Positions 15,911 to 25,160 of a stretch of DNA of 64,000 bases are shown in pieces. The notes beneath the pieces were generated by a model. The model did no database searches. It saw nothing but the letters and a program-made list of their open reading frames with translations, and had not been told where the DNA came from. A program made the translations under genes and the position numbers. The stretch comes from Leuconostoc falkenbergense. Lineage in GTDB: Bacteria > Bacillota > Bacilli > Lactobacillales > Lactobacillaceae. The stretch spans positions 62,001 to 126,000 of the forward strand of contig NZ_BMBS01000001.1 in the NCBI RefSeq assembly GCF_014634805.1, written 5' to 3'. Position 1 is the stretch's first letter. Every line of letters begins with the position of its first letter.

Positions 15911-16744
15911 TCAATCAAATTTCACCTGACAGAATGGGCAAAACGTTGTACCTCGTTGGCCAACTTTTATTTTTACCATTGGTGTTCCACAACGTAGACA
16001 TGGTTCACCTACTCGCCCGTATGCCTCTAACTCATTTTGAAATTTACCAACTTCACCAAATACGTTGCTAAAACTGTGAACAGTCGTACCATGATGTTTG
16101 ATTGCCCGTGCTATTTCCGCAATAATATTGGTGCGCAATATCGCTAACTGTAACTTGGACAATTGATTGGTTGGCGTTTCTGGGTGAATTTTGCTCTGCC
16201 ACAATACCTCATCTGCATAAATATTACCAATACCAGCTATTTGATTTTGATCTAATAAAAAGGTTTTGATGGGTTTTTTTGACTTTGAAAAGGCATTAAT
16301 CATATATGGCAATGTCAAATCAGTTTCAGTAGGTTCTGGTCCTAATTTTGCCAGTGATGGTGAAACGAGACTTTCATGCCCAGTAGTAGCGAGTACCATA
16401 CGTCCAAACCGGCGCGTGTCATTGTAAAATAAAGCACGATCATCTGCAAGTTCAAATATAATTTCTGTATGTTTATAAGGTGTAGTACCAATCGGTTCAA
16501 CAGAATATTGCCCCTCCATTCTTAGATGGGAGACAATTGTGTGTTGATTAGACAACCGCAACAACAAATATTTGCCGCGTCGGTCAATTTTCGTAAAAGT
16601 CGCTTGCATGACACCCGTAACGAACGCCTGTGAATCGCCGGTAATTACCTTTGGATAAGGCACATTCACAGCAGTTACTGTCGTGCCAATGATCAATTTT
16701 TCTAGTCCGCGTCGGACTGTTTCAACTTCTGGTAGTTCTGGCAT
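15911..16744 (-). CDS. mutM: Formamidopyrimidine-DNA glycosylase (Fpg/MutM)
   Basis: 277 residues. The processed N-terminus P2 and E3 (MPELPEVET) provide the catalytic proline and glutamate. The conserved lysine is in DRRGKYLLL. The helix-two-turn-helix region (DQNQIAGIGNIYADE) is present. A C-terminal zinc finger C-x2-C...C-x2-C (CLRCGTPM and FCPFC) closes the protein. It removes 8-oxoguanine and formamidopyrimidines and nicks the abasic site. It is the first visible gene of the coaE-dnaB-dnaI-YibE/F transcript. Confidence 0.96.
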   Translation of the reverse strand: MPELPEVETVRRGLEKLIIGTTVTAVNVPYPKVITGDSQAFVTGVMQATFTKIDRRGKYLLLRLSNQHTIVSHLRMEGQYSVEPIGTTPYKHTEIIFELADDRALFYNDTRRFGRMVLATTGHESLVSPSLAKLGPEPTETDLTLPYMINAFSKSKKPIKTFLLDQNQIAGIGNIYADEVLWQSKIHPETPTNQLSKLQLAILRTNIIAEIARAIKHHGTTVHSFSNVFGEVGKFQNELEAYGRVGEPCLRCGTPMVKIKVGQRGTTFCPFCQVKFD

Positions 16745-16879
16745 GTTGTCCTCTTACAATTATTATGACAATATTTTCAATTCGTACTAACTATCATTTT
16801 GGCTAGTAACCAATACAAATCATCTGATTACATTTTAACACAATGGTGCATAACCCTTCAGTCAAAAACTTTTGACGTC

Positions 16880-16909
16880 AAAAAAAGACCAGCACTGAAT
16901 TGCTAGTCA
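16880..16909 (-). terminator. Intrinsic terminator of the DEAD-box helicase operon
   Basis: Minus strand: the stem GACTAGCA/TGCTGGTC is followed by seven T, overlapping the last codons of the helicase gene. Confidence 0.8.
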
Positions 16910-18198
16910 CGCTTTTTAGCCCATTTAGGCTTACCCTTATTTTTTGAATGTTTGGCCCGTTTCTTTTTTCGTTCAGGCAAATCATTTTTTGTTTCCACTT
17001 TAACAGGTGAGTGTTTTTTTGATGGTGATGGCGTTATACTTGGCTTTTGCGTACTATCACTATCCACTTTTGATGGCGCAATGTTTGCCTGTTGCTTCTT
17101 AACAACTATATTTGTAGATGGTTCAAATGTATTGTCAGCTTTGACCAACGTAAACTTATCACCAAGCTCACGCTTTAAGTTACGAATATCATGATCATTA
17201 CCTAAGTTCAAAACCCTACCATTTTTACCCATACGACCAGTTCGACCAGTTCGATGAACATAAGTTTTTAAGCGTTCAGGCAACTGTGCATTGACCACTA
17301 ATGGCAAATTATCAATGTCAAGGCCTCGTGCAGCAACGTCTGTGACTAGTAAGAGTGCCACTTCACCCTTTTTAAACAGTCTCAATGCGTCTGCACGTTG
17401 CACTTGGCGTTTGTCATTACTGCCGATGCTCATAACACTGACATGTGCATGACGCAGCGTCGCTTGCATTGACACGAGTGCACTGATTGTATTAAAGAAA
17501 ACTAGCGCTTGTTGATTGTGACGAGCTAATTGAATTAATATTTTTTCTTTAGCACGTTGGTCGACGTATTGAAATTCATGTTTGATGTTCGCGGGTGCGT
17601 CAGTTCCAACCGAAATTGGGTGTACTTTTTGATTAAATACAGTGTTCACGTACTGCAAATCTGCACCAGAAGTAGCTGAAAATAACCCCAGCTGCAAATT
17701 TGTTGGTAACTGATCGGCTAACGCTTCTAAACTGGCATGCCGTTCTTCGGTCAACATCGCATCAGCCTCATCAAATATGACAGCCTTTATATTGTCTAAT
17801 TTTAATACCCCACCTTCGAGCATTGTCAGCACACGTCCAAGTGTCCCTACAACAATTTGTGGTTTATCTTTTTTGAGTTTTTCAGCTTGTCGACGCCCAT
17901 TGGCGCCGCCAATAAGGCTGGCGACACTCACCCCAACTAAAGTGCCCCACTCCCGCGCAACCTGCGTTGTTTGCATGGCTAATTCTTGACTAGGTGCTAA
18001 AATTAAAACTTGCGTTCGCTTTAAATTAGCGTCAACTTGAGATAACATTGGCAACACGAAAGCTAATGTTTTCCCCGTCCCCGTTGGGGCCAATCCAAAA
18101 ATAGAATCACCATCGATTAAACGTTGCCAAACAGCATTTTGAATGGGGGTTGGTTGCTCAAAAACAGCATTAAATTTTTCTAAAAGTTCTGGTCTCAT
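16903..18198 (-). CDS. DEAD-box ATP-dependent RNA helicase (CshB-like)
   Basis: 431 residues. The Q motif is PTPIQNAVW, motif I APTGTGKT (37-44), motif II DEAD (143-146), motif III SAT and motif VI HRTGRTGRMG. The C-terminal tail of about 75 residues is rich in lysine and arginine (PERKKKRAKHSKNKGKPKWAKK) and probably binds RNA. Such helicases act in ribosome assembly and cold adaptation. It follows the oxidoreductase gene by 1 base, so it is the last gene of a three-gene operon. Which paralogue (CshA or CshB) it is cannot be fixed by sequence reading alone. Confidence 0.9.
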   Translation of the reverse strand: MRPELLEKFNAVFEQPTPIQNAVWQRLIDGDSIFGLAPTGTGKTLAFVLPMLSQVDANLKRTQVLILAPSQELAMQTTQVAREWGTLVGVSVASLIGGANGRRQAEKLKKDKPQIVVGTLGRVLTMLEGGVLKLDNIKAVIFDEADAMLTEERHASLEALADQLPTNLQLGLFSATSGADLQYVNTVFNQKVHPISVGTDAPANIKHEFQYVDQRAKEKILIQLARHNQQALVFFNTISALVSMQATLRHAHVSVMSIGSNDKRQVQRADALRLFKKGEVALLLVTDVAARGLDIDNLPLVVNAQLPERLKTYVHRTGRTGRMGKNGRVLNLGNDHDIRNLKRELGDKFTLVKADNTFEPSTNIVVKKQQANIAPSKVDSDSTQKPSITPSPSKKHSPVKVETKNDLPERKKKRAKHSKNKGKPKWAKKRD

Positions 18199-18199
18199 A

Positions 18200-19204
18200 T
18201 TAGTCCTTTATATCAGCAGGAAATACAATACCAGCTGATTGTCGTAAATCAAATAATGTTTGGTTCACCTGCTTAGCAAGCTGCCACCATTGTTGATAAC
18301 GGACGTGTTCATTTAAGGGATCAGTAATGACTCGTGCAAAATCTGATGCTTCAGCGACCATCGGATTACTCGTCCCTGCCACCCCGATGTTATCTGCATT
18401 ACCTTCGCCATCATGATAAGTTATGGTGTTGAGTTCTGCAATATTATTTGTTGCAATCGTCTCTTTCAAACCATAGATTTCGCTCGATAGATAGGAATTA
18501 GCATTTTTTCCAAAGATAACTGTTACATTAAATTGGTCATAGAATAGGTTAGCAGTCCCTCGTCCATCCGCACCATTGTTTAAAAGTGTTGGCAAATATT
18601 GTACCGCCCTTGGTGCGCCAAACAAAGCAATCGCCGCATATATAGGGTAAACGCCCAAATCATATAATGCACCACCACTAAATTCACGTGTCAAAACATT
18701 GGGTTCTTTGCCCTCCAAATAAGCATCATAACGTGAGGAATACTTCTGATAAACAAATGTTGCGCCTTGAACTTGTGGCAATTCAATCACAGCCTGTTGC
18801 ATCAGCTTAAAGTTTGATTGATGAACATGCCGTGCGGCTTCAAAAACACGTACATTTTCATGTCGCGTCAATAGCTCTTCAATTATCGCAAATTCCGTTG
18901 GATTGCTAAATGATGGCTTCTCCACAATTACATGCACATCTGAGGCAATCGCTACCTTAGCTTGTTCAAAGTGCAGCGCATTAGGAGACGCAATATACAC
19001 CACATCAATGTCTGTGTATAAATCACTCAAAGTGGTGACCACCGTTACATTATCAGTGTCAGTGTCAAGATCAGCCAAAAAAGTGTTTCCTTTTTCTTCG
19101 GTACGTGAATACACTGTTGTCAGCGTATAGCTACCTGTTTGTATTGCTGCCTCAACAAACATTTTTGAAATCCAGTTAGTGCCAATAATACCTAATTTAA
19201 TCAT
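18200..19204 (-). CDS. Gfo/Idh/MocA family oxidoreductase
   Basis: 334 residues. The N-terminal Rossmann fold has a GIIGTNWIS dinucleotide-binding loop and the family EKP motif (VIVEKPSF) near residue 96. The C-terminal beta-sheet domain includes GGALYDLGVYPIYAAIALFG, as in this family. Substrates are usually sugars, inositols or dihydrodiols; none can be assigned here. The start overlaps the GH25-like gene by 4 bases and the end is 1 base from the helicase gene. Confidence 0.87.
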   Translation of the reverse strand: MIKLGIIGTNWISKMFVEAAIQTGSYTLTTVYSRTEEKGNTFLADLDTDTDNVTVVTTLSDLYTDIDVVYIASPNALHFEQAKVAIASDVHVIVEKPSFSNPTEFAIIEELLTRHENVRVFEAARHVHQSNFKLMQQAVIELPQVQGATFVYQKYSSRYDAYLEGKEPNVLTREFSGGALYDLGVYPIYAAIALFGAPRAVQYLPTLLNNGADGRGTANLFYDQFNVTVIFGKNANSYLSSEIYGLKETIATNNIAELNTITYHDGEGNADNIGVAGTSNPMVAEASDFARVITDPLNEHVRYQQWWQLAKQVNQTLFDLRQSAGIVFPADIKD

Positions 19205-19938
19205 TTGTATGCCTCGAATTGTTTCTTTGTGCCATTGAATACCGACGTTGGCATCTTAACCGCTTTCAAGCCAGAACCAATTGTACGATCCTCATCATAT
19301 TGTATAAATTGATTCTCTGCTGCCTTATTATCGGTATTGTCTTCAATTAACCAGTATTTTGTATCTTTAATTGTGTCAGCAAGTTGCTTTTGTACCGCAG
19401 GCGTCGTATAAATTACAATATCATGATTATAGTGCGAATAAAGTGTCTGAATGAGCGACGCTAAACGCTGTGCATCAGTTGCCGTTGAAATTTGGTCATC
19501 TGGTACCTGAATTGCGATTGGTAACTCACCAATCTGATTTCCAACATTATCAATGAAATATTGCGCCTGCACGGCGGCCGTTGTGTTTGAACTATATACT
19601 TGGATTGCCCCGACTTTCAGATTAGCAGATTTAGCACGCGTATAGCTACTTTTATAGCCATCATCAGCGAAAGAATTGCCTGAAGTAGCACGCAAATAAG
19701 CAAAATCAATCCCGTTATTAGCTAAATTTTTAAAGTCAACATACCCAGACGTCTGATTAATCGCCACACCTTGTACAGCAAAACCAGTTGGTGTCACATC
19801 CGTATTAACAATGACTGACTTAGCAAATACCCAGATCACAAAAGAACCCACAATACCCACAGTAATGAGTAACCATGTGGTAAAAGTCAGTGATTTTTTA
19901 GTTTTATAAGATGCTACTTTTTTCGTCGAATTATCCAT
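19201..19938 (-). CDS. Membrane-anchored GH25-fold (lysozyme-like) protein lacking catalytic acids
   Basis: About 245 residues: a cytoplasmic basic stretch, one membrane anchor (about 17-39), then a GH25-type TIM barrel outside the cell (GYVDFKNLANNGIDFAYLRAT, YTRAKSANLKVGAIQVYS). In active GH25 muramidases the first strand has GIDVS and the fourth has a D-x-E pair. Here they read GVAINQ and PIAIQV, so the usual catalytic carboxylates are missing. The protein is probably a non-catalytic cell-wall-binding relative. TATAAT at 19951-19946 lies 7 bases before the ATG with no ribosome site, so the mRNA may be leaderless. A GTG at 19944 is an alternative start. Confidence 0.78.
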   Translation of the reverse strand: MDNSTKKVASYKTKKSLTFTTWLLITVGIVGSFVIWVFAKSVIVNTDVTPTGFAVQGVAINQTSGYVDFKNLANNGIDFAYLRATSGNSFADDGYKSSYTRAKSANLKVGAIQVYSSNTTAAVQAQYFIDNVGNQIGELPIAIQVPDDQISTATDAQRLASLIQTLYSHYNHDIVIYTTPAVQKQLADTIKDTKYWLIEDNTDNKAAENQFIQYDEDRTIGSGLKAVKMPTSVFNGTKKQFEAYK

Positions 19939-20081
19939 AATCACTATTATACAAGAAAAAACGCTACTGCGCTGATTAAGCTGTTCATTTATATCATACG
20001 ATTTCTATGAAAAAAGCTTGTAAATAATGATTATTCATGGGAAAATGAGCAGATACACTAACTTTTATTCAGGAGAATATC

Positions 20082-21311
20082 ATGTCATTAGAAACGCAAC
20101 TCAACAAGTACGCTGAACTCATTGTCAAAAAAGGCGTCAATGTGCAGCCTGGTCAAACAATTATTTTGTATGCTGCCGTTGATGAAGCCTACTTCGCTCG
20201 TAAAATCGTGGCCGCTGCTTATGAAGCTGGTGCTCGTGAAGTTGTGATGGAATGGTCCGACCAAACAATTGCAAAAGCTTTTCTTGACCATGCACCAGAG
20301 GATCGTTTAACAACCGTACCTAACTATACGATTGCCAAAGCCAATGAATTGATGGATCAATACGCTTCACGTATTTCACTGGTGTCACAAGATCCTGATG
20401 GTTTGGCAGGTGTTGATGCTGATCGACTTCACATGCTAACAAAAGCCAATCAAAAAGCTTTGGTACGTGTCCGTGAGGCAACCATGAAAGATGACATTTC
20501 ATGGTTGGTAGTTGCCGCTGCTGGACAAGCGTGGGCGGAAAAAGTTTTCCCTGACCTTAAGGGTGAAGAAGCAGTTAATCGTCTGTGGGCTGAAATTTTG
20601 AAAGACGTTCGCGTTGATGATGAAACGGACGCTATCACTAACTGGGACGCGCACATTGAAACATTGAAAAACAAAGCCGATTGGTTGAACAGTCAGAACT
20701 TTAGAGAATTACGTTATCATAATGCTAAGTCAGACTTTACCATCGGTTTGGCAACAGGTCATATTTGGGAGGCAGCTTTTTCATACGATAAGGCTGGTAA
20801 CATATTTATTCCGAACATGCCAACCGAGGAGGTCTTCACATCACCTGACAACCGTAATATTCAAGGTCATGTGGCAGCAACATTACCACTTTCATATCAA
20901 GGTAACTTGATTGAAGATATCGAATTAGATTTTGAAAATGGTCGTATTGTAAAAGCTTCTGCCTCAAAGGGTTTGCCTGTTTTGCAGAAGCTAATTGATA
21001 CAGATGAAGGCGCAAAATCATTGGGTGAAGTCTCACTCGTACCTGATCCTTCACCTATTGCCCAAGGTGGTGTGTTATTCTACAACACGTTGTTTGATGA
21101 AAATGCTTCTGATCACTTGGCAATTGGCGCTGCCTATGCTTCAAACATCGCTGGCGGTAAAACAGATCAACCAGAAGATTTGGCAAAACGTGGCTGGAAT
21201 ATTTCAGATGTTCATGTTGACTTTATGGTCGGTTCAGCTGATATGTCAATTGATGGCATCACACAAGATGGTCAAACTGTACCTGTCTTTAGAAATGGTG
21301 ATTGGGCATAA
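20082..21311 (+). CDS. pepS: Aminopeptidase PepS (M29 family)
   Basis: 409 residues, full length for M29 thermophilic-type metallo-aminopeptidases. The conserved stretch ELRYHNAKSDFTIGLATGHIW includes the first metal-ligand region. FIPNMPTEEVFTSPD and the C-terminal region around DVHVDFMVGSADMSIDG also match PepS/AmpS. It removes N-terminal residues from peptides in the cytoplasm. AGGAG precedes the ATG at a good distance. A small membrane protein gene follows after 24 bp. PepS adds to PepQ, PepX and PepN in this window. Confidence 0.93.
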   Translation: MSLETQLNKYAELIVKKGVNVQPGQTIILYAAVDEAYFARKIVAAAYEAGAREVVMEWSDQTIAKAFLDHAPEDRLTTVPNYTIAKANELMDQYASRISLVSQDPDGLAGVDADRLHMLTKANQKALVRVREATMKDDISWLVVAAAGQAWAEKVFPDLKGEEAVNRLWAEILKDVRVDDETDAITNWDAHIETLKNKADWLNSQNFRELRYHNAKSDFTIGLATGHIWEAAFSYDKAGNIFIPNMPTEEVFTSPDNRNIQGHVAATLPLSYQGNLIEDIELDFENGRIVKASASKGLPVLQKLIDTDEGAKSLGEVSLVPDPSPIAQGGVLFYNTLFDENASDHLAIGAAYASNIAGGKTDQPEDLAKRGWNISDVHVDFMVGSADMSIDGITQDGQTVPVFRNGDWA

Positions 21312-21335
21312 CATGTCTTTGGGAGAGCTTTCAAG

Positions 21336-21722
21336 ATGATCAATAATTTATTAGACAAATGGGATGGTGGTCGTTCGGTAAAAGAGCGACTCTATGACTT
21401 ATTTTTCATTGCGATCATCGCTGTCATTGGTCATCTTGATTTTTGGCATACGAGTCCCAAGACAAGTATGGCAACAGCCATTACGATTATTGTGTCAACA
21501 GTGATTGCGCTGCTCTATCTGTTGCAATTACCCCGCCTGAAAAATAATTCAGATATTCCTTATAAGTTAACGTTTTTCTTTTATGTCATTTATGTCATTA
21601 GTACATTTATTTTGACCAGTACGTTGACACGTGATGTATTGTCGTTGGGCTACTGGCCACGTTTAGCAACTTTTGTCATTATTGAAGCAATCATGATGAC
21701 ACGTGTCATGCATGATCATTAA
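21336..21722 (+). CDS. Small four-helix membrane protein of unknown function
   Basis: 128 residues with four hydrophobic segments (about 20-38, 46-63, 76-95 and 105-122). I do not recognise a family. It follows pepS by 24 bp with a GGGAG ribosome site and is ended by a strong terminator, so the two genes form an operon. The conserved-looking features are the charged N-terminus (WDGGRSVKERLYDL) and the short loop PRLKNNSDIPYK. Confidence 0.65.
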   Translation: MINNLLDKWDGGRSVKERLYDLFFIAIIAVIGHLDFWHTSPKTSMATAITIIVSTVIALLYLLQLPRLKNNSDIPYKLTFFFYVIYVISTFILTSTLTRDVLSLGYWPRLATFVIIEAIMMTRVMHDH

Positions 21723-21755
21723 AAAGCAAGTTACCGTTGGTAACTTGCTTTTTTG
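21721..21755 (+). terminator. Intrinsic terminator of the pepS operon
   Basis: The stem GCAAGTTACC/GGTAACTTGC with a 3-base loop is followed by six T directly after the stop codon. The A-run on the left allows weaker termination on the minus strand. Confidence 0.88.
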
Positions 21756-21861
21756 ATGAGAAAAATTGTGATAATGGGTGGATAAATAAACAGACAAAAA
21801 AGCCCGAAAATGCTGTGTACCTCGAAAATTGAAGACACATCAAAAACGCGCTTTTCTATGT

Positions 21862-23547
21862 TTAACCCTCAGACTCAATCAATTGTGAACCAAGTTCATA
21901 GTTGTGCGAATAGTCTACGGGAATATCAACTACCACAGGGCCTTCCGTAGCGAAAGCCTCGTCTAAGATTTTATCCAACTGATCAGGTGTTGTGACACGC
22001 AAACCTTTAGCACCAAAGCTTTCAGCATATTTTACAATGTCAATATTGCCAAATGTAACACCGGCAGACTCACCGTTGTATTTCATTTCTTCTTGGAACT
22101 TAACCATGTCATAATGCGCGTTATCATTCCAAACAATGTGAACAGTGTTCAATTGTAAACGAACCGCTGTTTCTAACTCCATAGCTGAGAAGAAGAAACC
22201 ACCATCCCCTGAAACCGAGACAGATTTTGCATTTGGCCGAACCATAGCAGCAGTCAAAGACCATGGCAAACCAACGCCAAGCGTCTGCATACCGTTAGAA
22301 ATTAAGAAGTGACGTGCCACGTATGACTTAAAATGACGTGCCATCCAAATATAGTGTGATCCAATATCTGTTGAGACTGTCATATCATCTGTAACATGTG
22401 CTTGGATTGACTTAATAACATTAAGTGGATGGTTCAAGTTACCTTCAGCAGGTGTGTAAGATGGTTCGTCAGAAGCACGCAAATCATCTTTTAATGCTTT
22501 CAAGACATTTTGACTTTCAGCAGGGACTTGATAACCATTGATACGCTCTGCCAACAAATCCAAACTCTGTGCTAAATCACCAATTAATTGACGTTTTGGT
22601 ACAAAATTGTTGTCAATTTGAACATGTGTCGTGTCTAGCGCAACAATATTCAAATTATTTTCCTTATTCCAATTTCGTGGCTCGTATTCAATGGCATCAT
22701 AACCCAATGTCACCACTAAATCTGCTTGTTGCAAAAGCTTGTCACCTGTTTGGTTACGGAATAATCCAATACGACCAAAGAAAGTTTCAGGTTCAAGGTC
22801 TCGAGAGATAACCCCTGCACCTTGGAACGTTTCAACAACTGGTAACGTCGTTTGTTCAAGTAAATGATGCAAAGCCGTCACCGTAGCATCATCAGATCCG
22901 CGCGCACCAACCAACAAAACAGGTAGCTTAGCCTGTTTGATTTGTTCTGCCAACCAATCGAGGTCAGCAATCGCTGCGGCACCTTGTTGCGCCTCAGGAA
23001 CTTGTGGCAATGCAGAAATTGATACCGGTGCATCATCAACATCTTGTGGTAATGACACAAAAGCTGCACCCTTTTTGGCACCATTAGCCGCCGCAAAAGC
23101 ATTAGCAATGATTTCTGAAATATTATTAGGATCTTGAATTTCTGAACTATAATGGGTGATAGCGTTAAAGAGTGATACTGAATTCGTTGACTGGTGTGTC
23201 AAACGATACAAATCACGGCGTGGTACTTGACCACCAATAGCAACAACTGAATCACTTTCAGCATTAGCTGTCATCAAACCGGTTGCTAAGTTACCAACAC
23301 CTGGTCCAGAAGTCGCAATCACAACGCCTGTTTTTCCTGTGATACGTGAAAATGCTTGTGCCATAAAGGCGGCATTTTGTTCGTGACGCGTCACGATTAA
23401 CTTAGGTACTTTTTGACCAGCTTTGGGATGCTCAAGTGTTTCAAATAAACGATCAATTTTTGCACCTGGAATACCAAAAACAAGATCAACACCATGATTA
23501 ACTAGACTGTCTGTGACAATATCTGAACCATATTTTTGTTCTGTCAT
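21862..23547 (-). CDS. alsS: Catabolic alpha-acetolactate synthase
   Basis: 561 residues. The TPP-dependent fold has the N-terminal catalytic glutamate region (RHEQNAAFMAQAFSR), the middle domain, and the TPP motif GDGGFFFSAMELETAV to ...VHIVWND. Length and the lack of an FAD-binding insertion fit the catabolic AlsS rather than biosynthetic IlvB. It converts two pyruvates to acetolactate, leading to diacetyl, acetoin or butanediol. No alsD is adjacent. The start is preceded by an AAGAGG ribosome site, and an extended -10 (TGCTATGAT) lies about 45 bases upstream. A Rex-like palindrome lies about 130 bases upstream. Confidence 0.93.
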   Translation of the reverse strand: MTEQKYGSDIVTDSLVNHGVDLVFGIPGAKIDRLFETLEHPKAGQKVPKLIVTRHEQNAAFMAQAFSRITGKTGVVIATSGPGVGNLATGLMTANAESDSVVAIGGQVPRRDLYRLTHQSTNSVSLFNAITHYSSEIQDPNNISEIIANAFAAANGAKKGAAFVSLPQDVDDAPVSISALPQVPEAQQGAAAIADLDWLAEQIKQAKLPVLLVGARGSDDATVTALHHLLEQTTLPVVETFQGAGVISRDLEPETFFGRIGLFRNQTGDKLLQQADLVVTLGYDAIEYEPRNWNKENNLNIVALDTTHVQIDNNFVPKRQLIGDLAQSLDLLAERINGYQVPAESQNVLKALKDDLRASDEPSYTPAEGNLNHPLNVIKSIQAHVTDDMTVSTDIGSHYIWMARHFKSYVARHFLISNGMQTLGVGLPWSLTAAMVRPNAKSVSVSGDGGFFFSAMELETAVRLQLNTVHIVWNDNAHYDMVKFQEEMKYNGESAGVTFGNIDIVKYAESFGAKGLRVTTPDQLDKILDEAFATEGPVVVDIPVDYSHNYELGSQLIESEG

Positions 23548-23695
23548 GTAAAGTTTGCCTCTTCTTGATTTAATAATGTTATCATAGCACTTTTCACATG
23601 AGTTTTGTACTGGTTAATTGTGAAGTTTGTTTTAATATCAATGATACATAATTCAAAAACTTAACATTTTTAAAGATTGTGAATTATTTCTCAAC

Positions 23696-23724
23696 AAAAA
23701 AAGCTTGCCTCATCAGGCAAGCTT
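23696..23724 (-). terminator. Intrinsic terminator of obg
   Basis: Minus strand: AAGCTTGCCT/AGGCAAGCTT is a perfect 10-bp stem with a 4-base loop followed by seven T, just after the obg stop codon. Confidence 0.9.
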
Positions 23725-23732
23725 AATCACTT

Positions 23733-25052
23733 TTAATCACTAAATTCAAAAACAAATTCAGAATTATTAATGCGCACATCATCACCATCTTTGGCACCCG
23801 CTTCGCGTAATCGATCATCAACACCCATATGACGTAATTGACGAGCAAAGCGCATGATAGTTGCATCTCGTTGAATATTGGTCATTAAGAACAACTTCTC
23901 AATTTCCGCCCCACTTAACAACCAACGCTCCTCATCTTCAACCCATTCAACAGTAAAGTTGTGTGTTTCAGGTGTAAAGGTGTACGTTTTCTCAGTCACT
24001 TCGTTTTCCACTACTGGACGATAACTTTCTGGCGCAGGCGCGGTGGCCAACATATCAGCTGTCAAACGCATTAAGTCTTTTACACCATCTCGTGTAATTG
24101 AAGAAATCGGCATTATCGTTGGTACAGTTGGCAAACCTGAATCAGCTTCAACTTCTGATGTGAATTTTGACAAATTTTCGTTTGAATCAGGCATATCCAT
24201 CTTAGTGGGCACCACAATTTGTGGGCGATTTAAAATCGTCTCATCATATTGTTGCAACTCATCTAAAATTTTGCGATATTGGGTATAAGGATCAGTTCCT
24301 TCAATACCTGACATATCAACTAAATGCAAGATTACCTTAGTTCGCTCAACATGTCGTAAAAATTGAAAGCCTAAACCAACGCCTTGCGCAGCACCCTCAA
24401 TCAAACCTGGCAAGTCCGCCATAACAAAATCACGGTCATCATCCAAACGCACCATACCAATATTAGGTGATAAAGTAGTAAAGTGATAAGCAGCTACTTT
24501 GGGTTTCGCATTTGATACAACAGACAATAGCGTTGATTTTCCTGCAGAAGGGAAACCAACTAGGCCTACATCAGCTAAGACTTTCAACTCTAATTTGAGA
24601 TTGCGAATTTCACCTGGTTCACCATTTTCGGACAACTCTGGTGCAGGATTAGCAGGCGTAGCAAAATGAATGTTTCCACGACCGCCACGACCACCTTTAG
24701 CTACAACGAGTTCTTGCCCATTTTCTAGCAAATCAGCTAATACTTCACCCGTGTCAGCGTCGCTAACTGTTGTGCCTTGTGGCACTTTAATATAACGGTC
24801 ATCAGCAGATGCCCCAGTCATACCTTTTGTACCACCATTACCGCCAGGCTGTGCCTTAAAATGACGGTTGTATCGGAAGTCCATTAATGTCCGCAGACCT
24901 TCGTCTACTTTAAAAATGATTGACCCACCGTGACCGCCGTCACCACCGAAAGGTCCTCCCATTGCTACGAACTTTTCGTGACGGAATGACACGATACCGT
25001 CGCCACCTTTTCCGGCTTTTACTTCAATTTGTGCTTGATCTACGAATGCCAT
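23733..25052 (-). CDS. obg: GTPase Obg/CgtA
   Basis: 439 residues. The glycine-rich Obg fold spans 1-158 ([26 protein letters not shown]). The G domain has GFPSAGKST (G1), DLPGLIEGA (G3) and PTKMD (G4). The C-terminal OCT domain is about 355-435. Obg acts in late 50S ribosome assembly and the stringent response. The start is fixed by homology ([19 protein letters not shown]), but no ribosome site stands at the usual distance. GAGGT is 18 bases away, and two tiny overlapping ORFs with better initiation signals precede it. Confidence 0.95.
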   Translation of the reverse strand: MAFVDQAQIEVKAGKGGDGIVSFRHEKFVAMGGPFGGDGGHGGSIIFKVDEGLRTLMDFRYNRHFKAQPGGNGGTKGMTGASADDRYIKVPQGTTVSDADTGEVLADLLENGQELVVAKGGRGGRGNIHFATPANPAPELSENGEPGEIRNLKLELKVLADVGLVGFPSAGKSTLLSVVSNAKPKVAAYHFTTLSPNIGMVRLDDDRDFVMADLPGLIEGAAQGVGLGFQFLRHVERTKVILHLVDMSGIEGTDPYTQYRKILDELQQYDETILNRPQIVVPTKMDMPDSNENLSKFTSEVEADSGLPTVPTIMPISSITRDGVKDLMRLTADMLATAPAPESYRPVVENEVTEKTYTFTPETHNFTVEWVEDEERWLLSGAEIEKLFLMTNIQRDATIMRFARQLRHMGVDDRLREAGAKDGDDVRINNSEFVFEFSD

Positions 25053-25160
25053 AAAATTGTCATGGCGTTGACCTCAAGTCAGTCGCCACTTTTCTCCTTG
25101 TCTGCACACCCTGTGTGCTTGCGTATGTTAAACACTCTAGTTTACCATAAAAGCGTAAAA

